DNA of 64,000 nt. Origin: Caprella mutica. Its lineage: Eukaryota > Arthropoda > Malacostraca > Amphipoda > Caprellidae. The notes beneath the pieces are model-generated. The model searched no databases. It had not been told where the DNA came from and saw only the letters and a program-made list of their open reading frames with translations. The position numbers and the translations under genes were made by a program. The stretch lies in the NCBI GenBank assembly GCA_947561585.1, contig CANNZV010000497.1, positions 361,034 to 425,033 on the forward strand, written 5' to 3'. Below are positions 26,201 to 38,200 of this stretch, piece by piece (the first letter of the stretch is position 1; each line of letters starts with the position of its first letter).

Positions 26201-29200
26201 TTGCCTCTTCAGAATCAAAAGCAATTGGTACTTGAATTGATTTCAATTGTTCAACTACAATTTCTTCGAAATTAGTCAATAGAGGATTCTTCTTCTCACG
26301 AAAAGCTCTCACTTCATTTTTCAACTTTTGAACCTTACGATCGAAAGAGTGAACCGCTTCTTGAAAATTGGAAGTGGATTTCATTTTCGAAGCTGAGTTA
26401 CTGAAGTACAATTTTAAATCACTCTCATCCCCATCAACTAAATCATCGTTCTTAGACATTGTAGGATTTTGAAAAACATATTGTTCACTTTCGTATCCCA
26501 CACTGTCATCTAGACCATTCTCATCAGATTCGGAAGAAACAAAATCAACTTGAAATCCACCATTGGAAGTTCCTTCTTTCTGATACACCCCTGAGTAGTT
26601 TTTAGTGTTCGTGAAGTGAAAACTAGAATTCCTACTAGTCTTTCGTACAAGTTGATTGGAATGAATGGTGCTACAGAGAGAACGACGTCCAGCGGCTTCT
26701 CTGATACGAGTTTGAAGTATCGACTGTTTTCTTGCATTTTTGTAGGATATCTTTGCATCCTTTAATTTATTTCTTTTACTTCTGGAGATGGACTCTAAAA
26801 CTGACTTAGCAAAATTGATAATTCCTGTAAATAAACTATCGACGATAACAGCTAATTCTTGAGTTCGGATGCTGATCATATTATCTGTGAGTTTCAAATC
26901 CAAGTGACAGGTTGTTAAAGGCACGTGGTTAATTCTGTGTAATAACTGAATGAGATCAACAGGTAAATCTCTAACGAGTTTGGTTAGAACTGTAAACGCA
27001 GCTTCTTCCGTCAAGTTCTTAGGACCACTTGAACTAGCTAATTCAGCCATAATCAGAGAACCAGCACACACGACCAATTGTTTCTTCTTCCAGTTAAGTG
27101 CTTCGATACACCACTCCTCTATGGTTTGATACGTTTTATCTGTATTATAAACTTCCCAAATAATTGAAAGCGAAGTACGAATAGCAACACTTTTTGCATT
27201 TTTGGTACATTTGCCCCATTTGAGCATGTTTAGACTAAAATCTACTGCGTCTCCCATTTCCATATCACAGAATCAGCAGATAACTTAACTATACAACGAC
27301 ACAACTCCTTAAGAACTGAACTGAGAAAAACTGGCATGTAGATGACACATCCGGCCAAGTATGCTAATCTTTAGGAAACGACAATTCTTACATAGAGATA
27401 AAGAGTTGAACGCGCCCTAATTACTTAAAAGTAATCATATCTATCTAATCACAGAAATTCATTAACTATTTTAACTTAGGTTTAAGAATATGATATTCAA
27501 TTTAAGGAGCTCATCTCCGAATGCTGAAATATGGTATTGACGATCACTTGGGTGGGGTGGAGAGCTTTACGTAAATCACGGCTTTTGTTCGATGGCAGTC
27601 TCATGTTGTTTATAGTTAGGGATTCGCATGAACAACCGAGTTGCTTCACTATACGAATTGCAACCCCAATACGCTGGAGGTTGAAGCCATTCAAGGCTAA
27701 TGAAAATTTAGCCTTACCAATATCTATTGAAGGAAGCTCCTGGTAATCTTCTACTCTGAAGTTAAAAGTCAATGCTATCCTTTTCAAATGTTGTCTGATG
27801 TTTTTAAGAGACTTGGCAAATTCAACGACAGTGTCATAAGTAGAAATAGTGATATCAAGCGTCCTCAAACCTTTTAGGTAACGTAACCCAATAGCCCCTT
27901 GTTTACTGACAGATCCTTGTATATTGTATATATTACTTTTTCCTGCGAAGCGATCTATGATCTTGTCAACATTATAAGTTCCTGCGCTGCAATTGACTTT
28001 CATAACCGGTTTCTTAGTTACAGCCTTCAAGATATCCTTCAAGCCGGGCTCAATACTACTAAACTTCACTTCCTTAATCAAAACGGCAGAATTTTCGATC
28101 AGAAGAGCCATAGCTTCATTGTTCTTCCCAGACGACTGAGAAGGGGTCCAGACCGAGACATTAGAAGTATTCAAATTCCGAATGCAATTTGAAATGGACT
28201 CGTGGTATCCTGTTTCTCTCAAGAGTGTCGCCCAATCTGCTGTACTTGGTCCTTCTGGTGAGTAACATTGATTGAAAAGGTCAATAATGGTTTCTAATTT
28301 CGATGATACGAGATGAGTTGGGCATCTTTTCGTTAGAGAACACAAGAATATGTAGGTTTGTAGAAGAGAATCTTTTCTGGCAATGACACGAGAGCTGAGC
28401 AGCGTTGTGGATATGTTCCTCTTGATACTAGGAATCCATGATTTCATCTTAGAGAGTCTATGTATTAAACACATAGCACAAAGAAATTCTTTCAGCAGGT
28501 GATGAACATAGAATATCTGATTGGAATTGGTTGTACCTATTATATTCATAGATACAACAAACGGGTACAAAGGCTCGTAATTGTACGACGAGTCTGCTGT
28601 GTAATTTTCATTGAAGCCAAATATTTCTTTGGTAGCTCGGTGTTCAATAGATTTGAGTGTCTCGCTTGAATATTTGATTTCTTTTGGATACTTGAGCGTT
28701 TTAATACTTTGTTTGGTTATGATACTCTTAGAAGCTAGATCATAGAAAATTTTGAATATTTCAGTTGAGGACCTAAGTTCATTGATGGTGAAAGAATATC
28801 TTTCATCTCGCCAAAGTTTTAGCAAATATGCTAAAGTGAGAGGATACAGTAAAGCCATTTGGGTATCGTAATTTAGATAGTAGGAGAACTCCCTAGCTGT
28901 CTCATCTATAATGGATGACCGAGGACAAATGCTGTGAAGATAATCCAAAGACAATTCCAAAACTTCCGGTCTAGACAGTGGAAGTAGAGAAGCGCAATTG
29001 TACAAGGAATTATTTTTCTGTAGAAATGTTTCCACTCGTTGGCTGGAAAACGAACGACAACAAATCAAAAGCTTGTTAGAGTAGCTCATATTCCTAATCA
29101 ATTGTTTGATGGCACTTTCAACTGATTCAGAGAAGCTGCAGTCGAAATCTATCATGTAAAGTACTTTCATCTTGCCAAGGGAACGAAAAATATCTTCCTG

Positions 29201-32200
29201 TGCTCTGGATTTCTTTTCAGCCATGCTGATCTTGAAAATTTTCTCCTGAATCAAGTGTCTAAAGGAACTTGAAACTACAGAAGAAGTCGGAATGTACAGT
29301 ACAACATCAAAATCCGAAACACCATAGAAAAAGTCATCTTTGGATTTCAGGAAACACTGAAGCAATCTGTATAATATTTCTGTCTTACCAGAACCAGGGG
29401 GACCAGTTAGCAGTAGAATATCCGTGATGTGTTTAATGATGACAGTTCTATCGATTATTCTATCAGGCTCATGAATCATAATTCTGTTCTGCAGATTGTA
29501 TATAACAGAGTTAGTCAATTTCTTTCCACCACTCAAGATCCAGCATGGTAAATTGTATCTCCTTCCGGAAATTCTACTCCAATACGCTTCAATGTTCGCT
29601 TTCCCCAGAGAATATAATTTACCAACCCATATATTCGTAGCTTCTTTTATGATGTAATTCGTCTTCACGATTTCTTCATCACTTACAGTGTCATTCCACA
29701 CTGAATTTAATTTGAATTTAACTGTGAGCGAATTGGTTCTCCTAACCACATTTTCATAGAGAGTTTCTAGAGCTGCAATTTCTTTCCGAACCATCGATCG
29801 TCGAAGAGAATTGTTAGTTAGATTCCTCTTGGCAGTCTTTATGTTAATGGAGAGCGTATTTTCATCTTTAAGAGTAGTGAACCGATGTCCCAGCTCCAGA
29901 GTATGGCCATTTCTTTGAAGATCGCATTCATCAGAGATGACTGCCACAGCTTTTTCGAGAGTCAAGTGACTGAGGTCTTGCTTCATATCCAGTAGAGAAC
30001 TGCTATCACTTGCAACTCTTTCAGTTAGACATTTGTTAACATGATGCAACTCACTGATAGTTTCTTCGATTAAACCGTGGCAGAAATATTTCACGTCCAC
30101 ACTCAACTGCTGTACTTTATCGTACAATAATCGGAAATAAGATTCATCAATCGAACTGCAGTGACAAATGTAGTAAAGGAAGTTGGTGAAGAACCGAAGT
30201 TCTTTGGAGATGCAGGGAGGGATTGGGTAATTCACTTCATCTTTGAAAGTCAATATCAGGGTTTCTTTTATGATTTTCTTGAGATGTGTAATGTACGGAT
30301 CAATGATTGAATTGTAGACAACTAAAACACGAGTCTTCATGTTTTCAGGAGCCATCTTCATTTCCTAATCCACAAAAGATAAACTATATGCAAAACTGTC
30401 CACATAACTTTTGAATTAGCATAATTAGCCAAACAATAATTCATCTAATGTTCAATTATTTTAATCTAGAAAAGAGAAAGCAACCCAATTAGAAAACTGT
30501 TATTTGTGGGTATGTAAGAGATTTAATTCATCACGTTACCCCCTTCACAGTCTAGCACAAACAACCCTAAAGCAACATTTAGCCATCACTCCACCACGAC
30601 CTTAACAACACTAACAGTCGCTAGCAGGAACAAAGATACACAGTCTGTTCGTGCGTTTCAGGGGGGCGTGGCATGGTTTGTCTCGGCCAGATAAGCCTTA
30701 TCTTATCTTTGCTTGTTCAGAAGATATATTCAGTAAACAGAATCACAGACTTAATTATTAATCGCAGTAGTGGGTGGGTAATTAACGACCCTTCCATTGA
30801 TAGGATTTTGCGTCATAGGTAGCTATACATATTTACTGTTATTAATACTTATTATTATATAATGAAGTTTTACCACCATGCTATTAATACTCACTCACCA
30901 ATAACAATGAAGGTAATACCAACACCTAGCATTTTATTGAGTAAAGAAAAATGCTGAGTAAGCTATTTCGACTTGATGAGCTTGAAGAGATTTTTTTAAA
31001 TGTAATTATTTATTCAAACACCTCTACAATATGCATATTGAACAATTGCATAATATTGTGAGGCAATGTAATAACTATATACTCTGTAATGTGATATGAA
31101 CTCTAAATCAACAGTTCACTGTTAGGGTTACTACTCTATTACCGTTAAGTCAATAATGCAGTTAGTTACTGGTTAAACAGAGTAAATAAGAAATGGCATT
31201 TTAGATGGTAAAATAATAAAAACCTCGACAATTCAAAGAACAGGCAATAAAAAGATTAGAGAGACTATATTTACAACCGATATCGATGCATTTATATCAT
31301 TTTATCTTATTTACAGTGAAGTGTTAACAAGAAAAATTATGCGAAGGTTTTTTTAATAGCTATAGAAAACAATAGAACATTAGCAATTAACTATAGAGGA
31401 TTCTTTATAAATGATTCATTATAGATGATTCATTATAGATGATTCATTATAGATGATTCATTATAGATGATTCATTATAGATGATTCATTATAGATGATT
31501 CATTATAGATGATTTATTATAGAAGTGGTTGAATCCTGATAGAGGATTTATTGACCAACCGAAATGACTAACCTTCAGGACGGTGGTTCCCCCAGGGGTG
31601 TCCTCTGGGATGGTGTTCCTGTAGAGGACCCTATCGAACTCAGGGGCGTGATCGTTGATGTCAGACAAGTACACCAACACGTTCGTGAGACTCGAAAGGG
31701 ACGGTACACCCAAATCATAAGCCTGAGAAGAAGATATATCGATCATTATATATTTCGCAAAACTGTGAAAGGTTATGTTTTGACAGGCATTATTATTACC
31801 GTACGAATTAATTTATTTGAAGATTGTTTTTCTCCAACAGAATGACTTGAATTTAATATTTAAATGCAATTTATAGATAAGAGAACCTAGATTACTAGTC
31901 GCTATCATATTACGTATAGGTAAAGCACTAGAGTAACTATAGTAAACAATAACTGTACAGGGTACGGTAGAACTCCTCTATAGTGAACTAGTTAGACAGT
32001 ACCCGGTATAGTGAAAAAAATAGCGTTCAGTTTTCAAAATCTGATGGTTTTAGACTGGCTTTCATGGCAGAGCAAAGAAAATTTGTTCACTGTATGGGTG
32101 TTCAATCACTATAGAGGAGTTATACACTGTACTGTTAGAACATCTTAACAGTGTAGTATAACTCTTCTATAGTGAGATTAAAGATGGCGATGGTATTATT

Positions 32201-35200
32201 CCCATAACAATTACAGTTCTCACCTTAACAATTACAGTTCTCACCTTAACAATTACAGTTCTCACCTTAACAATTACAGTTCTCACCTTAACAATTACAG
32301 TTCTCACCTTAACAATTACAGTTCTCACCTTAACAATTACAGTTCTCACCTTAACAATTACAGTTCTCACCTTAACAATTACAGTTCTCACCTTAACAAT
32401 TACAGTTCTCACCTTAACAATTACAGTTCTCACCTTAACAATTACAGTTCTCACCTTAACAATTACAGTTCTCACCTTAACAATTACAGTTCTCACCTTA
32501 ACAATTACAGTTCTCACCTTAACAATTACAGTTCTCACCTTAACAATTACAGTTCTCACCTTAACAATTACAGTTCTCACCTTAACAATTACAGTTCTCA
32601 CCTTAACAATTACAGTTCTCACCTTAACAATTACAGTTCTCACCTTAACAATTACAGTTCTCACCTTAACAATTACAGTTCTCACCTTAACAATTACAGT
32701 TCTCACCTTAACAATTACAGTTCTCACCTTAACAATTACAGTTCTCACCTTAACAATTACAGTTCTCACCTTAACAATTACAGTTCTCACCTTAACAATT
32801 ACAGTTCTCACCTTAACAATTACAGTTCTCACCTTAACAATTACAGTTCTCACCTTAACAATTACAGTTCTCACCTTAACAATTACAGTTTTCACCTTAA
32901 CAATTACAGTTTTCACCTTAACAATTACAGTTTTCACCTTAACAATTACAGTTCTCACCTTAACAATTACAGTTCTCACCTTAACAATTACAGTTCTCAC
33001 CTTAACAATTACAGTTCTCACCTTAACAATTACAGTTCTCACCTTAACAATTACAGTTCTCACCTTAACAATTACAGTTCTCACCTTAACAATTACAGTT
33101 CTCACCTTAACAATTACAGTTCTCACCTTAACAATTACAGTTCTCACCTTAACAATCACAGTTCTCACCTTAACAGTTAGGTTAAAGAAAGCGTTGGTAT
33201 TATTTCCTCTCATCATTTCATAGTCTAGCGCAGTCTTAGGCATCAGTTCACCAGTAATTTCATTGAGGCTGAAGTTACCTAGCAAATCTCCTCCAATTAT
33301 CGAGTACCTCACTTCGTGATTCGATGTACCTGTCGATAAAAAACAGCAAAGGTGAAAAGAAGAACAGGTGAATCATCTTGACACAATGGAGTTAATTCAA
33401 GTCCCTATTTAGTGTTATTTTACGTGTTCAGTTCTTTATCTTTCACTTTGTTATCTGCTACCAAGAAATGAAATGATAACAGAAACAATTAAATAAATGG
33501 TGAATAATTGAAAGAAAACATTATTGAATAATAGTGTTATTAATGGATCGAATGAGTGCAACTTCTAAGAATTTTACATTACTATTTGCACTATGGGATT
33601 TAAACTCATAATTAGGGTAAGTTACGAATTAGCGGTCGGTTTCACATCTTCGATCACATAAGAAAAACTATATAATAATAATTATTTAATTTTTATTGGT
33701 ATCAATGATACCTGCAGGTAAAAATTAAATAATTATTACATAATTTTGTCTTAAATGACCGAAGATTTGAAACTGTCTGTTAATTCGTAACTTACCGTAC
33801 CGCATCTCACGGTAGCGCTATGATTTCTTTACCCCTCACCGTTAAGATCCGCATCTTTGGCGTGGATGATCACCGGGTCTGGGAAGGCAGGTCTGTTCTC
33901 ATCGATGGCAAACTGGTACCGGGACAGAGTGAATTGGGGTGCATTGTCATTCACATCCTCGACTATGATGTGAACACTTACGGAGTTCCTATGCAAGGGG
34001 AGTTGCAATTAATAAACTGTTAAATTTAATATTCTGGTTTGAAAATATATTCTCGTTACAATTAATTAGAAGAGAGTTTGAATAGAGAAAAACGATACCG
34101 TAGAAGTCCTTTATAGTGAATGTAAAGTGCTGAGTAAGAGAACTGCTCCGTATAGTGAACAAATTTTCTTTAGTCTGCCATAAAATAGTCATAAGTCTTA
34201 GAAAACTAAAGGCTATCTTATGGCAAACTAAAGAAAATTTGTTCACTATACGAGGTAGTTCATTACTCGGTACACTACATTCACTATAGAGGAGTTCTAC
34301 TGTGTTATATCTTATACCTGTTTCCCTTTCCGTTGTTGTCCCTGGCCTCTACAGTGACGAAGAATTCTCCCACGTCTTCCCTGTCCAGAGTTTGGTCCTC
34401 CCTCAGCAGTATGTCCCCATTGGTGGGATTCAGAACCAGTCTGTGGGGGACAACAGGGCAAGTGAAAACATAAAAATGTCTTTCCACCAGACTTTTTGCT
34501 AAGCTCCTCCTACTTTTTACACGAGAGTATAAGAAAAAACGATATAATTATTATTTATTTCAGTTGGTATCCATAATACCTGCAGGTACTGAAATAAATA
34601 ATTCAAATGATGGTTTAAATGGTTTAAGGTTATTTTAAACAGCTTAAAAGAAGATTCAAATAAAAATCAAATGAATTAAAGGATACTAGAAAGGCTTAAA
34701 GGATAATTAAATTTTATAAAGGTCATTTTAACGGTTGACAGAATGGTACAAAGGTGAATTTTAAATTATCCAATGCATGGTTCAATAGTACCGAAATGTC
34801 ATAACAGAGCTAGAGTTGTAGGTATAGCAGGATATATCCTAAGAGTTGTAGGTATAGCAGGATATATCCTAAGAGTTGTAGGTATAGCAGGATATATCCC
34901 ATACACATCAGTTACAGTTAGCAATAACAGGATACAGTTAAGAGATAGTCAGTGAGTACAATGAGTGCATTATTCTTTGAAAAGTAGCTAGGAAGCACAA
35001 CAATTCATTTCTTGGTCAAAAATGCACTTTTTTAAATAAATAAATGCAAAAAGAGAATTGATTATTATTTTGTATTTAACTCAATAATTCTTTTCAGATA
35101 GTTATGGTGGGGCAAAAGAAGAATAAGTGGGGCCATGGTTAATAATCGGTAGCACCACCATAACTATCTATCTGGGTTGTTACATTACAATATGGTAAAT

Positions 35201-38200
35201 TATGTAACTTAACAAATGTAAAATATAATATTAACTATAACTGATAATTCGTATCAAATTCATTTAAGTGGAATATTAGTTACGTTAAAAAGAACATATT
35301 TGAATAATAATCAAACATAGACCTTTATTATCTACCCAAATGAATAATTTTATTGGAGTTGGTAAGTTACGAATTTGTGGTCAGTTTCACATCTTCGGTC
35401 ATATAAGAAAAAAATATATAATAATTATTCAATTTTAATTTACTATTATTATCTAGTTTTTTCTTATATGACCATAGTTGTGGAACAAAAATTCGTCACT
35501 TACGCTAAGTCTGAACATATCACTTCGAGACTATAGAGTAGAACTCCTCTGTAGTGAACTCCATCTAGTTCAGCGCAACTTCAACTAGTTCACTATAGAG
35601 TTCACTTCACTATAGACTCATAGAGGATTAAAGAGATGAATAGAAAACGGACATTTTTCATGGCAGACTATAGAAAATATTTTATTTCTATTTGAAATAA
35701 ATTCATCTGGAGAGCATTTTATTTCTCCATGACTCTAAAAATCAGCATGGTTCACGACACATGACTTCACTATAGAGGAGTTGAACTGGCAGAACTCCTG
35801 TATAATGAAATATAACTAATTTACTATGTAGATATTCATAGAACTCACTGAAATTTGTGGCAAACTAAACTAAATATGTTTACTACAAAGGTAAGTTCAC
35901 TATAGAGGACTCTACTATTAAGGGTGGTTCACTGTAGAGGAGTTCTACCGTAACTACACTATTTACCTGTTTGCGTAAGTTCCTCTCAGGTCAGTGTATC
36001 TAATGCCGTCAGTCCCGTAAATGCCACTGTCTGGGTCAAAGGCCTTCACCCGGGCCAGAACACTTCCCCCGGGGGTATCCTCCATAATTCGTGACTGAAA
36101 AAACAAACAATTTCTATTAATCGACTGAAATAGAAGAGATATGGTGAAGAAATTCAGCTACGTTACATAAGAAAGTGTACTGTTTTCCCCCTTTAAAGAG
36201 TGACTGTGGAGTTTGATCTTTAACCGAATTCATTCAATATAATAACTCTATTCCAGTCAATCATGAGTAAATAAAAATTTGCACAGTACATTAACAGGAT
36301 AAAAGTTATGAAATGACAAAAAATCATATAATTCGAGCCGCTGGTTCCCTAATTATCATTGTGTAAAGAATCCTCTTAAATTTCGTCAGTCTAATTAGTG
36401 TTAATCATTGTAGGTAGGGTGAGAGATGGCTACCGTCAAGGTTAATGTACTGTATTACATACACTGTATATTAACCTTGAGTTAGTGTATCACCTTACCA
36501 AGTTACTAACACTCTTTATAGGTATATGAATCACACTGCACTATAATCTAAGTGTGAATAAAATTGCGCGGATTTATATTATCAGGGTTAAATTTTCTAT
36601 TAATTATTTAGTAAACATTTCGACTATATCTATAGTTCATTTTCAGGATCTGAAATAAATAAACTAAATTTTAGTCATGCTAAAATATATCTTCGAACTT
36701 TGATTGCTACTATGGTTATAGTTAACATAGTTAGTTACCTGGTAAGTGTCATCTTCAAAGACTGGGACATTGTCGTTAGTGTCTCTGATGAAAACAGACA
36801 CAAGACTGGAGGAAGATTTTGGGTTCACTGCGACTGATTCTTTGGCCACTATGGTGAAGTTAACCACTGCAGAAAAGAGGTAAACACTCAATTGCTGACA
36901 ATTCATATATACAAAGAACTTTTTTCTGATATTTAGTGAGAATCCTGTCACTTAAAGCTTATATGTAAAAATATTACCAAATAGACCGCGCACCGTTATT
37001 TTACATCACATGACGTCATCTTACATCACATAATAAAATGTTTTATTTAGTAACAATTTAATAAAAGATTTTATTTAAAGTATATAAGGATAAATAGATA
37101 AATCTATTTAAATATTGTTGATGACTTAATATGGTATATAATACCGTTATCAATCTCTAGATAGGTACATGTGTAAAATGACAGATCATGTTGTGACGGG
37201 TAGAGTTACTTACTAGTGAGTCATTTCGGTACTAGTGAGTATGACAGAGTATTAAAGAACTAAAGTATTAAACTGAATACCTTATCAATTAATGGGGACA
37301 TTATTTGACACATAATGTATCTACCATATGATTATATAGATAAAATTGTACAGAAAATAAATATTGCGTTATATAGAACAACACAAAGATTATTAAAGGG
37401 CCGTACACACGTAGGTTTTTTTAAGTTTATCGATTTTTCTTATATTCTCGTGGAAAAAGTAGGAGGAGCTTAGCAAAAAGTCTGGTCAAAAGACTTAAAA
37501 ACCCTACGTGTGTACGGCCCTTTAAACTAGTTCCTGTTTAATCAATAACAACAAATTACAATGATTAATATCACTGATTAGAAGTCCGTATAGCATTAAT
37601 TAATTACGCCGTTTGAAACTTTCTTAGAAATAATTCTAGCGATATTTAGTGATAATGAATTGTTATCATTAATGAGTTCATTACTTCATTAACCTTATTT
37701 ACACTAGGGAAAGTTACGAATTATTGGTCGGTTTCACATCTTCGGTCACATAGGAAAAAACTAAATAATAATTATTATCTTATTTTTATTGTTAACAAAT
37801 AAAATAACACAATAATATTTGTATTGTTTTTTCTTATATGACCGAAGATGTAAAACTGACCGATAATTCGTAACTTGCACATAGAAAATATATATTTGTT
37901 TTATATATTTAACACTTCTATAGTATTAATATATACTAAATCATAGGAAAGTAGCCAATATGTACGTACATAATATGAAGAGTACATTTCTAAAATTAAA
38001 AGATAGATGCTTTTATTTTCTAGCTAAAAGTCATATCTTGATAATAAATGAACGCACCTTGTATTTTTTCATAGTCAAGCAGTGCCGGGTTTTTCACCCT
38101 GATGAGGAAAGAGGCCAAGTTGATCCCTCCCCTGGGGGTCACATCGAAAAGGTCCCCTGCACCCACCACATCCAGGGTAAAGGTCCCGTTGATGCCCTGA

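Noticed and set aside
24090..30361. NACHT genes as bacterial contamination or misassembly
   Set aside because: They are flanked within the same sequence by cadherin exons that splice in phase, and composition matches the intron. A read-level check of the borders was not possible.
32167..33312. One 381-codon exon with a VKVRTVI repeat as constitutive coding sequence
   Set aside because: The first unit is a good splice donor that joins exon 14 into a normal EC strand; the long form is kept only as a possible variant.
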